From contig JARVGH010000002.1 of NCBI GenBank assembly GCA_029762755.1, positions 248,001 to 312,000 on the forward strand: 64,000 nt of DNA, written 5' to 3'. Every line of letters begins with the position of its first letter. Position 1 is the stretch's first letter. This document shows positions 52,541-61,339 of the stretch, piece after piece. The stretch is from Candidatus Bathyarchaeum tardum. Lineage in GTDB: Archaea > Thermoproteota > Bathyarchaeia > Bathyarchaeales > Bathyarchaeaceae. A program made the position numbers and the translations under genes. The notes beneath the pieces were generated by a model. The model made no database searches. It worked only from the letters and a program-made list of their open reading frames with translations, and was not told the origin of the DNA.

Positions 52541-53503
52541 TCAGGGCAATTGTATTGTTCCCATGACTCTTAATTTTCCGCCTTCCAGATACATCAAAAC
52601 TGCGTCGTCATTTGGACAATAAACAATTTCTTTGTCCAAACTCAAGGTTAAAGTTGGATTGCGCGAGTTTGGTTGACTGTTAACAGATTCAATGGTGCAG
52701 TTTAAAACTTGCATCCAGTGTCCAATGTGCAGCACCATTCCGGTTTTTACTGGAGTATTCCAGTATTTGACTAAAGATGCTTGGGCGGTTATTGTTTTTG
52801 TTGTTTTGATTTTGGGGTCATTTGTTAGCACGGTGCCTCTGTCGACGTCGTCAATTTTGATGTTTTTAAGGGCTAATCCAACACGGTCCGTTTCGTTAGC
52901 GGAATTAAAGTTGTCGTCATGTTTTTGAATGGACCTAATCTGTGTGGTTTTAGTTCCCGGAAGCACATTTAAGGTGTCATGTATGTTGATTGCTCCGTTT
53001 GCAACTAGCCCCAGAATTACTGCGCCTATGCCTTTTACATTGAAAGCATGGTCTACAGGTACTGTTCCGAAGTTTTGTTCTTTGTCGGATGTTTGGATTA
53101 GTGTTGCTTCGTGTTCTAGTTCTTCGCGGATTAGGCTTGGTTCATCTTCTACAAACTTGTAGTTTTCAAGGATTGTACCTTTTACTAAAGGTTGCATTTT
53201 TTCAGGGGCTATGTAATTTTTTAAAACAAAGTAACCGTTTTTTATTCCGCAGCATTGGAGCATTACAAGTTGTTCTCCAAGGGTAGCAGTTAATTCTTCG
53301 ACAATAACGATTGCTTTTGTAGCCATTGAACAAGAATAAAACAAAGGTGCCAATCGGTCAGGGTAACGTGTAGGTTCAATAAATGTTACCGTGTTTTCGC
53401 CTTTTTTTAGGTTATAAAGTGTAATGTCAGTTGAGGTCCCTTTTTTGCCAAAGTTACTACTGTATCCTTGTTTTCCTAGAACTGCAACTGTCAAGTTTCC
53501 CAT
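52541..53503 (-). CDS. SelB-like elongation-factor paralog without GTPase motifs (aSelBL type)
   Basis: About 320 residues. Domains I-III resemble EF-Tu/SelB: the N-terminal part has a G-domain outline (VAVLGKQGYSS instead of a P-loop GHVDHGKT), then domain 2 (FNVKGIGAVILGLVANG, DTLNVLPGTKTTQIRSIQKHDD), and domain 3. The missing Walker A and D-x-x-G motifs match the archaeal SelB-like family described as lacking GTP-binding residues. Its task is unknown. Start ATG 53503 with AAAGGTG. Confidence 0.8.
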   Translation of the reverse strand: MGNLTVAVLGKQGYSSNFGKKGTSTDITLYNLKKGENTVTFIEPTRYPDRLAPLFYSCSMATKAIVIVEELTATLGEQLVMLQCCGIKNGYFVLKNYIAPEKMQPLVKGTILENYKFVEDEPSLIREELEHEATLIQTSDKEQNFGTVPVDHAFNVKGIGAVILGLVANGAINIHDTLNVLPGTKTTQIRSIQKHDDNFNSANETDRVGLALKNIKIDDVDRGTVLTNDPKIKTTKTITAQASLVKYWNTPVKTGMVLHIGHWMQVLNCTIESVNSQPNSRNPTLTLSLDKEIVYCPNDDAVLMYLEGGKLRVMGTIQLP

Positions 53504-53574
53504 TACAAGCACCTTTGCGGATTCTTTGCACATGATTTGCGGGCAAGATAAGGATTATGGACGGTTTTAGTTTG

Positions 53575-53754
53575 TTATTCCCCGTTTACTGCTTTGAAGT
53601 ATTCTAAAGTCGTTTTTAGTCGGGGGCAACAGGGAAAGTTTTCTGTTTTGCAGTATTTATCTATGACTTGTTTTTCGGGTTGGTACTTTCCTAACAGTGC
53701 CGGAATCTGCGGATTTGCGTAACAGATGTCGTTTCGGAAAAATATGCATTGCAT
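53575..53754 (-). CDS. Small cysteine-rich protein
   Basis: A 59-residue frame: MQCIFFRNDICYANPQ at the start, then YQPEKQVIDKYC and NFPCCPRL. Five cysteines suggest a zinc or iron-sulfur site. It is oriented with and 71 bases upstream of the SelB-like gene. AGGAC precedes the ATG. No family recognised. Confidence 0.7.
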   Translation of the reverse strand: MQCIFFRNDICYANPQIPALLGKYQPEKQVIDKYCKTENFPCCPRLKTTLEYFKAVNGE

Positions 53755-53911
53755 GTTGTGTCCTGTTGTTATTTGTTTGGGGGTCTTTAAACTTTTTAGG
53801 TTTTTAGGTTGTTTTGGAAAATTTGTTTACGTGATTTTGAAAAATAATTATATCTTAGTTGTTCACCAGTTGAGTCAGTATCAAAGTAAACTTAAGATTT
53901 GTTGGTGTGTT

Positions 53912-54961
53912 ATGAACAGAAAAATTGTTTTATCCTTAACTTTTGTGCTTGTTGCTTCACTGTTTTCAGGCATAATTTCATGTTTGGCTGACGCAAACGT
54001 TGGCGTAAAAGTTGGACTAAGTTACGATTATGTCTCCGCAGCTAGTGGAACCAAACGCGACAGCAGCGGAAACTTAACGTTATCTTTGCCCTTTACTGCT
54101 AGTTATCTTGAAACAATAACGGTTCAACAAATCTCCGGAACCAACGTCACCATCAAATATGATCGAGACTTTATGAATGGAACAACCAGCACTGGAACCT
54201 CTTGGATCGATTTAAACACTGGATATGGAACCGCATATTTTGTTGTTATTCCTGCAGGTCTTAGCACCGGCAGTTTGATATATCCAGGCTGGACCGACGA
54301 AAGTGGAAGCACTGATAACGCGCCAACAGTAACAAACACCGTTTACTTAAAGGACGGAGACTCAACAGTAGAAGCTGTCCAGCTTAGTTTCAGTTACACC
54401 GTAGACGACCAAGAATGCTCTGACAGTTATTACTGGGAAAAATCCACTGGTTTGCTTCTAAAATACACAAGAAGCGGTGCCGAAGTTACAGATGATGAAA
54501 TAACTGAAGCGTTGACCCTTCATTTCAGCCGAGTTGGTCTGGAACAAGTTTTTTATCCCTTAATTGACAGCGAAGATTATCCTGTTTCCGTGAATAGTAA
54601 CTCCCAGCTTTTGGGTTTTGAGTTCAAACAAGACGAAAAACAGTTACGTTTGCAAGTGTCCGGCAAAACTGGAACCATTGGTTCCTGTAAAGTTGCAGTT
54701 CCCGAAAGTTTACTTTCAGGAAGTTTCACGTTAACCATAGACGATCATGCCCTAACAGCAGGAAATGATTATACCCAAACAGGGAACGGAACCCATCAAA
54801 TTTTTGACGTCAGTTACGTTCACAGCGTCCACACAATTGAAATTACTGGCACTGAAACAATACCCGAGTTTTCTGCAGTGTTGCTTATGTCTTTGTTTCT
54901 GGTTTCGTCACTAATAGCGGTTGCAGTTTACAGAAAACGCCTTGTTGGTTCAACCGCTTAA
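53912..54961 (+). CDS. Exported protein with IPEF-CTERM-like sorting anchor
   Basis: About 349 residues from ATG 53912: a signal peptide (KIVLSLTFVLVASLFSGIISCLA), a beta-rich Ser/Thr/Gly/Asn-rich ectodomain, and at the end IPEFSAVLLMSLFLVSSLI then YRKR. PEF followed by a membrane helix and basic residues is an archaeosortase-type sorting signal, so the protein is probably processed and attached to lipid. The longer frame from 53726 lacks a start signal. Confidence 0.78.
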   Translation: MNRKIVLSLTFVLVASLFSGIISCLADANVGVKVGLSYDYVSAASGTKRDSSGNLTLSLPFTASYLETITVQQISGTNVTIKYDRDFMNGTTSTGTSWIDLNTGYGTAYFVVIPAGLSTGSLIYPGWTDESGSTDNAPTVTNTVYLKDGDSTVEAVQLSFSYTVDDQECSDSYYWEKSTGLLLKYTRSGAEVTDDEITEALTLHFSRVGLEQVFYPLIDSEDYPVSVNSNSQLLGFEFKQDEKQLRLQVSGKTGTIGSCKVAVPESLLSGSFTLTIDDHALTAGNDYTQTGNGTHQIFDVSYVHSVHTIEITGTETIPEFSAVLLMSLFLVSSLIAVAVYRKRLVGSTA

Positions 54962-54973
54962 ACTATATTTTTT

Positions 54974-55489
54974 TTAGTTTATTTTTTCTTTAGCTAATTC
55001 AGCCATGCCGCTGTTCCATACTTGTTGCGTTTTGTCCGAAATTTGTTCCTCGTCAAATTCTGGGAAAATTCCGTGCAACAGTTGGTGGAGTATAGTGTAA
55101 ATTACTTCCATGATTCCTGCAGGGGGTGAAGACTGTAACGTGTTTTGGAAAAACTGTTGAGAAATTCGTATCTGGCCTTTTTTGTTGATATGGGTTGCAC
55201 AGTCTTTTTGGCATTCGTCACAAGTGCAAAGGTTATACTGTAAATACAAGGCGCGGGTTTTTTGTTCGCCGTCTATTTCTGGGCTTGATTCTAAAACTGT
55301 TACTGCTGCGTTGTAAATTGCATCCAAGATTTGGTCTTGAGTTCGCATAACCGGTGAAGAGTCATCAAGCAATGGAATCAGTATTTCTGATTCTTTGTTT
55401 ATGTCATGTTTGTTGCTGTATTCAATCCAGTTGTTATGCAAAAATTGAACTGGTTCAAACTCAAGTTTTTTCGTCCCTGTACACCTCAA
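54974..55489 (-). CDS. Unknown protein with HxxxH motif
   Basis: A 171-residue soluble protein from TTG 55489. The C-terminal half has ILHQLLHGIFPEFDEEQI, similar in layout to HExxH zinc-dependent SprT-like proteins, but with HQLLH. A CTCDECQKDC cluster lies near 92-102. It may bind zinc. No family recognised. Confidence 0.65.
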   Translation of the reverse strand: MRCTGTKKLEFEPVQFLHNNWIEYSNKHDINKESEILIPLLDDSSPVMRTQDQILDAIYNAAVTVLESSPEIDGEQKTRALYLQYNLCTCDECQKDCATHINKKGQIRISQQFFQNTLQSSPPAGIMEVIYTILHQLLHGIFPEFDEEQISDKTQQVWNSGMAELAKEKIN

Positions 55490-55563
55490 TAAATATGGTC
55501 AAGTAGTATCTTCAGTATCTTTTGGTGATTACAAGTTAATAAACCTAAAAAACTACGAAACAA

Positions 55564-55716
55564 TCAGCTTCGAGCCTTTTTGCCTAATTCTTCAGCAAAA
55601 CATTTCGGACATTTGCTAAATGGAAAAACTTCACAAGATCCATCTTCCAAAACAATTTTCATAACGTCCTCATCCCCCAACGGAGCTCCACAGCATTCAC
55701 ATTTGCGTTCAACCAA
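55564..55716 (-). CDS. Small zinc-ribbon protein
   Basis: A 50-residue protein from TTG 55716 with CECC near the start and CPKC near residue 38, a zinc-ribbon pattern, ending in a basic tail. GGTGGG lies 6 bases before the TTG. It follows a coiled-coil microprotein gene by 18 bases in the same direction. Confidence 0.7.
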   Translation of the reverse strand: MVERKCECCGAPLGDEDVMKIVLEDGSCEVFPFSKCPKCFAEELGKKARS

Positions 55717-55734
55717 AACAAGCCCACCAATTGA

Positions 55735-55872
55735 TTAGATTTGTTTGACCCAATCACGGCCATCCTTTTTTGGCTCCTTCGCCAGCTGAAAAACAATTTT
55801 TTCTAACATATCAACACGAATTTTAAGTTCTGTTATCTGTTTTTGAAGATCAGAAACTGTTGAATCAGACAC
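55735..55872 (-). CDS. Small coiled-coil protein
   Basis: A 45-residue protein from GTG 55872 with a heptad helix (VSDLQKQITELKIRVDMLE) and the end GRDWVKQI. AGGAG is 8 bases upstream. It is paired with the zinc-ribbon gene. Function unknown. Confidence 0.65.
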   Translation of the reverse strand: MSDSTVSDLQKQITELKIRVDMLEKIVFQLAKEPKKDGRDWVKQI

Positions 55873-56195
55873 GGTAATTTTCTCCTTTTATTATGTGTTT
55901 AGTAGATCAACTATAAAATTAGTATGTGATAACTCAGAGGGTGTCATTATCCAGACATGAATATACTAACTTCATTCATTTAAAATCCAATATCAGTGTT
56001 TCTAATTCTAGTTGGCAAGAAATCAAAGTTGATTTTGAAATATACAAGATAGATTTATTCTTAAAATTTTAAAAATCAAAAAAGGATTTCAGTTTTTTTA
56101 TAATATATTTTTTTTAAAAAAAAAGAAAAAAGGGGAGTTAGTAGCTGTTGCGTATCTTGTTAATTATGCCTTGTTTAGGTAAGTGTTGATGTTTA
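55873..56195. other. Intergenic, AT-rich
   Basis: No gene seen. Long A and T runs at 56094-56126 follow the pilin gene on the minus strand and could end its transcript. The right part (56130-56195) is the pilin 3' flank. Confidence 0.5.
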
Positions 56196-57269
56196 TCATT
56201 TGCACTCGAACTGAACAAGTGCTCCGCTAGCATAGAGACTTGATGTCCAAGTTACTGTGGTTTGTGTAACTGGAAGACCGTAATTGTATGCAGTTGAACC
56301 TCTGCAAGTACCACTAGGAGTTGTGAATGGATTTGGTAGATCGGTGAATGATATACCACCTAAGTTGTCACTTGAATCCACACGCCATACCATTGCACCA
56401 ATTGACAAGACGTTAGCAGTGCTACCGCTGGATAATGCGGTACTTGGAACAGTTAATGATGTGACTTTGCTGGCAGTTCCATGGTTAGGACCACTTGTTT
56501 TTTCTGTCCATAAGGCTGCTCCTCTGAAAGCCTGACATATTACGAACGCACTAGATGCGCTATCAGTTTCCCAGTCAACATCTGGTACTGATGTGCCCTC
56601 GCTTCCATCAGCAACTCTGTAAAAGACTGCTACAACACGGCGATCAGCTGTGGAGCTTGAGCCTGGAGTCTTAAATCTAGCGACTTCTGCCAAGTCGTAA
56701 CCATTTAAAGTTGGATTGACTGGTGAATCAGTAGCTTGTGAACGATGCCCTGCGATTACTATAAGAAGGTCATTTTGCTGGGGAGCACTAGAGAAGCTTG
56801 TGTGACTAGATATTACTCGTGTGACTGTTGGAGGTGGTGTAGTTGTACCGCCTGTTCCTGTTGCTGTTGTGAATGTTTTTTTGTGTTCAGTTGATAATCC
56901 GTCTGAGGTGACGATTTTTATTGTCACTCTTGGGTCGTCTTCCCATGTGATTGAGGGAGTGACCGTGGATGTTTCTGAGGGTCCAATTTCGATAGGGTAA
57001 AAGTGTGGATCGGGGTCTAGTACACCATTTACGTACAGGTCAACTAGTAAGACGTTGGAGTCTCCTGTGTTTTGTACATATGCTACGTCTGTGGCGACGC
57101 TTTGTACTTGTATTTGTTTTCCAATTTTTGCGGTAGTAAAGTCTAGGTATCCTGACACCCAAGCAAAAGCTACTAGGGCAGCAGAGACAGCAATTGCGAT
57201 CATGAGAAGAACTGAAATTACGGGAGAAACGGCTTTAACAGAACGTCTAATTTTTGTTATTTTTCGCAT
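56196..57269 (-). CDS. Large type IV pilin-like protein
   Basis: A 357-residue protein with a class III signal: basic head KITKIRRSVKA, then VSPVISVLLMIAIAVSAALVAFA. This Pilin_N-type start is cut after KA. A beta domain (about 45-140), a Thr/Pro-rich linker (TGTGGTTTPPP) and a ~200-residue beta-rich C-terminal domain follow, so it is far longer than normal pilins. It could be an adhesin tip. GAGG lies before ATG; a shared promoter element lies at 57290-57363. Confidence 0.82.
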   Translation of the reverse strand: MRKITKIRRSVKAVSPVISVLLMIAIAVSAALVAFAWVSGYLDFTTAKIGKQIQVQSVATDVAYVQNTGDSNVLLVDLYVNGVLDPDPHFYPIEIGPSETSTVTPSITWEDDPRVTIKIVTSDGLSTEHKKTFTTATGTGGTTTPPPTVTRVISSHTSFSSAPQQNDLLIVIAGHRSQATDSPVNPTLNGYDLAEVARFKTPGSSSTADRRVVAVFYRVADGSEGTSVPDVDWETDSASSAFVICQAFRGAALWTEKTSGPNHGTASKVTSLTVPSTALSSGSTANVLSIGAMVWRVDSSDNLGGISFTDLPNPFTTPSGTCRGSTAYNYGLPVTQTTVTWTSSLYASGALVQFECK

Positions 57270-57289
57270 TTTGTTTTCCTCTTTTTTTG

Positions 57290-57363
57290 TTCATTAACGA
57301 TTTTATAACACTATAAAATGCTTCAAAAAGTCATATATAATAACAGGAGGACGCTGTTTATAG
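57290..57363 (-). promoter_or_regulatory. Conserved pilus promoter element, copy 1
   Basis: On the minus strand: AACAG-N7-CTGTT inverted repeat, then a TATA-like TTATATATG, ACTTTTTGAAGC, TATAGTGTT and ATCGTTAATGAA, directly before the pilin leader. It aligns with 63236-63302 over nearly its entire length. See findings. Confidence 0.65.
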
Positions 57364-57564
57364 AAAACAAATCAATAATTTTTGGTAATTTTTTCTATAA
57401 CCAATTACTAGTTAGCAAGGCAATTGAGTACCGTTTACTTGAATAATTTTTGAGTTTGTCTTAATCAGGATTCAAGCTTAATAAGTTTTTTACTTGACAG
57501 TATAAACTCAATACTGATTGCTTGCAGTTCAGTTGTCATTTAAGGTTACTTTGGAGATTTTAGC

Positions 57565-58716
57565 TTGGACCTATCAAAAGTCAGAATGAAAGAAAACATT
57601 GGCATGGTAATTAATGATACAAACACAACTCAATTTAGTTTTATAATAAGCCCATTAAAAGATAGGGTACATGCAGAAAAAAACGATTACGTATGTGTTG
57701 ATCACCCAACAAAGGGCAGTTCTTCTCAAATTCTAGGAATTATCACAGAAATCAGATGCTACGAACAAGTAGCAGGAGGGACAATCGGCGTAAAGGTTGG
57801 AAGAATGATGGCAGTGACCAAAATAATTGGATACATAAACACTAAAGATGAAACAAACAAAATTATTGAACTAAATATGCCCCCTAATCCTGGAAGCCGA
57901 GTTCATTTAATATATTCTGAGTTTCTGGTCAAAGTCTTTAACGTTAATCTCCATGGCAGTCCTTTCAAAATTCCTTTACAGTTAGGAGAATCCATTTTTA
58001 AAGCAATAAACCAGAAAGAAGATAGCAAAACAATCGAACACTATTTGAATTTTACAAATTTTGTTAACTCTCATTCATTGATATCCTCGATGGACACTGT
58101 TGGAAAAACTGAAGCAGCAACAATTCTTGCTGAACAAATCAATAAAAAAACCGATCAACCCCTAATCATTTTTGACCCTTATGGCGAATACGAAAATGTT
58201 ATTTCCCAGAACAAAAGTTGTGAAATCGTTAATTTAACTGAAGCTAAAGAAATCAAACTTGAAATATTATCAAAAATTGACTCCAAAAAAATAGTTGTAG
58301 TAACCACAAAAAAGTTAACTCCTGAAAAGAAAAGAAAAATTTATTCAAAATATCTTCAGTTTCTTTGGAACGCTAAACTTGAAGGGAAAATACCTAATTT
58401 CACGTTGTTTATTGAAAATCCAGAAAAAATCGATTCAATAGCCTTAGAACAAATCGTTTATGAAGGAACAAAATATGGAATTGCAATAATACTAATATGC
58501 AAACAGCCATCTGCACTGGGCACAAATATTATTGTACAAATGAGCACCCAAATAATAGGTAGGACAAATGATGACGAGTACCTGGATTATCTTTTGAGGA
58601 TATCCCCTAAAGAAGCAACTAAAATAACAGAACTTCAACCCAACCAATGGATGGTCATTTCCGATAGTCAACAACCAGTTTCATATGTTACTTTAAGAAA
58701 AGTTTCTAAAAAATAG
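57565..58716 (+). CDS. HerA-like ATPase with altered P-loop
   Basis: A 383-residue protein. Residues 1-110 form a HAS-like barrel as in HerA, followed by an ATPase-like domain. Walker A is SMDTVGKT (Ser for the first Gly, GKT kept), and Walker B is LFIENPEK rather than DE. A C-terminal IIGRTNDDEYLDYLL helps assign it to the HerA/VirB4 group. It may be a weak or non-hydrolysing ATPase. It is convergent with the pilus operon. TTG start. Confidence 0.65.
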   Translation: MDLSKVRMKENIGMVINDTNTTQFSFIISPLKDRVHAEKNDYVCVDHPTKGSSSQILGIITEIRCYEQVAGGTIGVKVGRMMAVTKIIGYINTKDETNKIIELNMPPNPGSRVHLIYSEFLVKVFNVNLHGSPFKIPLQLGESIFKAINQKEDSKTIEHYLNFTNFVNSHSLISSMDTVGKTEAATILAEQINKKTDQPLIIFDPYGEYENVISQNKSCEIVNLTEAKEIKLEILSKIDSKKIVVVTTKKLTPEKKRKIYSKYLQFLWNAKLEGKIPNFTLFIENPEKIDSIALEQIVYEGTKYGIAIILICKQPSALGTNIIVQMSTQIIGRTNDDEYLDYLLRISPKEATKITELQPNQWMVISDSQQPVSYVTLRKVSKK

Positions 58717-58725
58717 GATTTATCT

Positions 58726-59175
58726 TCAGGGATAATATGTGCACGCAGCCATGTTACCTAATGTTGTAAGAATATTGTACGTTGTTTTTTGGGTTGGAGT
58801 TGAAATCCCCAACGTTGAAAATTGTAACACAATTTTTGCTCCACGTGCGATTCTTAAATTTAAATCTATAGGATAATGATTTGTATCACTGATTATCCAA
58901 ACACGGGATAACCCTGCTTCAACACCGCCATTATTTGTTACTTCTAATCCTGTGGGGTTTGATTCATCAGGGATTAACCTGACGGATAAAGGTGAATTCA
59001 TCTTTTCAAAGTGAATTGTGTTCATTTCACGTGTTGCGATATCATGCCACAGATATATGTTGGTAAAGACAAAAAAGACTATTACCAAAAACAGTACTGT
59101 TCCTACAACTTCAGCTGTACCTTTGCGACAATTTTTGAACATTGAAAACTTTTTTTGTAATTTTTTTACCACCAT
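58726..59175 (-). CDS. Pilin-like protein
   Basis: A 149-residue protein with a basic head (NCRKGTAEVVG) and a hydrophobic helix (TVLFLVIVFFVFTNIYLW), then a beta domain. It overlaps the previous pilin gene's stop (TGGTAA). It is the last gene of the pilus operon and is probably a pseudopilin. Confidence 0.75.
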   Translation of the reverse strand: MVVKKLQKKFSMFKNCRKGTAEVVGTVLFLVIVFFVFTNIYLWHDIATREMNTIHFEKMNSPLSVRLIPDESNPTGLEVTNNGGVEAGLSRVWIISDTNHYPIDLNLRIARGAKIVLQFSTLGISTPTQKTTYNILTTLGNMAACTYYP

Positions 59176-59600
59176 GTGTAGGTTCCCTCAAAAGATGTGC
59201 CTCTTTCGGTTACAATTTTGAACAGGTAACTTTCTCCCTGAACAAATGAAAGGCTTGATGATTGCAAAATTATATTTCCGTGACCACCAACCTCAATAGT
59301 TAGGCGCTCGGATAAGCCTAAGTTTATGTTTTCAACATAGATGTCAGAAATTGTCACATCAATTTTTCCGAAATTGTAAACCCATATATCACAAACCGTT
59401 TCTGAATTTATTGTTCTAAACCAAACATCTTCCACTGTTATAGATTCTAACACTGAACTTCCAGCTCCAATTTGATAGTCTCGAGAGTAATTTACAAAAT
59501 ATGCGAATACTCCACTCATTCCAATCATTACTATCAAAACCATCATCATTGCTGAAACAACATTAGAAACAGCTTTTTTGTTTTTAAATAAACGAATCAT
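59166..59600 (-). CDS. Pilin-like protein
   Basis: About 144 residues from ATG 59600, which overlaps the preceding stop (ATGA). A KNKKAVSN signal, then VVSAMMMVLIVMIGMSGVFAYFVN, is a class III pilin start. The ectodomain is beta-rich. It lies between the membrane platform and the second pilin in the operon. Confidence 0.78.
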   Translation of the reverse strand: MIRLFKNKKAVSNVVSAMMMVLIVMIGMSGVFAYFVNYSRDYQIGAGSSVLESITVEDVWFRTINSETVCDIWVYNFGKIDVTISDIYVENINLGLSERLTIEVGGHGNIILQSSSLSFVQGESYLFKIVTERGTSFEGTYTWW

Positions 59601-60457
59601 GCTAACACCATCCAAGTAGGTGGAATTAAAACCAAAAATATTGCATAGCCTAACACTGAGAGCAAAGCACCATGTTTAAGGCCACCTATTATTCTTCGTG
59701 TGCTTAATTTTCCAGCCATTAGACCTCCAAAGACTGCTGAAACAAGCATATTTTTGTAAAAGAAATCTGCAAACTGATCGGTATTTCCTATTGCTACATC
59801 ACTCATTATGCTTTGAAAACCTTCAAGGGGAGAAAAAAAGGATTGCACCAAAATAGCAGCAGTTATAATAAAGACCCCAAATGCTGCATAGATCACAAGA
59901 ATATAGGGTTTCATCTGAGTTGAAGTTTCTCGGTCCATTTCGTTCATTTCTTCCATGAAACCTGATGTTGCTGTGAAAACCTTTTTTATTGATCCTCCGG
60001 CATTGCTGGCTTCTAAAACAAGGGCGCAGAACCTATTTACAATAGAGGAGCCTACTCTTTCTTTAAAATTGATTAACGCATCTTCAAATGAGGTGCCCCA
60101 AGCCATTTGAACAGTAATTTTTTTTACCTCACTTGCTAAGGGTTCACTTATTAGTTTGTTATCTGCAATTTTTTCAAACGCTTTAACGATTGTTAAACCA
60201 GTTTCTTGAGATTCAGATATTCCTCGAACCAGCAACGGCATCTGGTTTTCTATGCCGTCTATCCATTTTTGATGATGATAATCCAATATCGCTGAAGGTA
60301 TTAACAGTATCAAAATGGAAACAAGAAAAATTTCATTGGAGTAAGTAGAAAATATTTGACCATCAAAAATTGCTGACCATGCCAGAATAACCAAGACTAC
60401 TATAACGGATAATGCAAACGTCAATTTTTTTATTTTGGAAGAAATTTTTCTCAACAT
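59597..60457 (-). CDS. Type II/IV secretion platform protein (TadC/GspF-like)
   Basis: A 286-residue membrane protein with four or five spans and the GspF-type helical soluble domain (LLVRGISESQETGLTIVKAFEKIAD, EDALINFKERVGSSIVNRF). With its neighbour it forms the two-protein platform of a Tad-like type IV pilus. It lies three bases after the TadB-like gene. Confidence 0.82.
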   Translation of the reverse strand: MLRKISSKIKKLTFALSVIVVLVILAWSAIFDGQIFSTYSNEIFLVSILILLIPSAILDYHHQKWIDGIENQMPLLVRGISESQETGLTIVKAFEKIADNKLISEPLASEVKKITVQMAWGTSFEDALINFKERVGSSIVNRFCALVLEASNAGGSIKKVFTATSGFMEEMNEMDRETSTQMKPYILVIYAAFGVFIITAAILVQSFFSPLEGFQSIMSDVAIGNTDQFADFFYKNMLVSAVFGGLMAGKLSTRRIIGGLKHGALLSVLGYAIFLVLIPPTWMVLA

Positions 60458-60460
60458 AGT

Positions 60461-61339
60461 TCACCTCGGCGGAGTTAGGGAATCAACTGTTAGAAGGAGT
60501 ATGCAAACTCCAGCAGGAGTAATAATAAAAGTTAAAATCATTAAGAGAATGTATGGGTCTAAGTTTCCGAATACAGCTACTCCTCCTCCAAGAAAAGACA
60601 TTACTGAAAGCATTATGATTAATGTCAAGGGAAGAGCAATCATGAAACTAACATATACTTCGGCAATGCTGTTAAGATTCTCTAAGAAATTTTTCATTGA
60701 CAACCTGCGTGCTTTCATGTAGACGTTTGCTTTTTCTCTTAAAAATGCGTCTAAATCCCCCCCTACATGGGCTGTGCTAATTACACCGTTAAGCAACGAT
60801 GCAAATTTTGAAGAAGAAGATCTTGCTGAAGCATTTCTTAGGGCACCTTTTAGATCCTTTCCTAAAAGTTCAACATCTCCTACTGCCCGTCGAATTTCTT
60901 CACCAACTCCAAATTCATCTCCAACATTGCCAAGGGAACGCAAAATCCGTTCGGGGGGCATACCGGAATTTGCCAATACTGCCATAAAATTTGAGATCAA
61001 AGGAAGGTTCACATCAATCTTGCGGGCAGTCGAATAAATCTTAAGGTTTGCATACAAATAGAAAGAACCTACGGAAATCAGTCCTGCACATATTCCTAGA
61101 AGAATTGAAACAATCAATGCTTGTAATAGAGATAAAAACGATACAATAATAATCAATGAAACAGAAAACGTAGTGATTCCTGCAACTAGAACTGTAAATG
61201 TAAGCAAACCTAGATAAACTTCAAAACTAGTTTTTGAAATTTTAGCCAAATCATTTTGCAAACTATTTAGGTTTGAGGTTAAAAACTTTGGAAGTTTTTC
61301 ATTCAAAGTTAGCAAAAAAGAAAGAAATTTTTTATTCAT
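60461..61339 (-). CDS. Type II/IV secretion platform protein (TadB/GspF-like)
   Basis: A 292-residue protein of the same kind: spans at about 40-100 and 220-285, and a soluble GspF helix bundle (ANSGMPPERILRSLGNVGDEFGVGEEIRRA). It overlaps the ATPase gene by 8 bases. It is the platform that the ATPase drives. Confidence 0.82.
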   Translation of the reverse strand: MNKKFLSFLLTLNEKLPKFLTSNLNSLQNDLAKISKTSFEVYLGLLTFTVLVAGITTFSVSLIIIVSFLSLLQALIVSILLGICAGLISVGSFYLYANLKIYSTARKIDVNLPLISNFMAVLANSGMPPERILRSLGNVGDEFGVGEEIRRAVGDVELLGKDLKGALRNASARSSSSKFASLLNGVISTAHVGGDLDAFLREKANVYMKARRLSMKNFLENLNSIAEVYVSFMIALPLTLIIMLSVMSFLGGGVAVFGNLDPYILLMILTFIITPAGVCILLLTVDSLTPPR

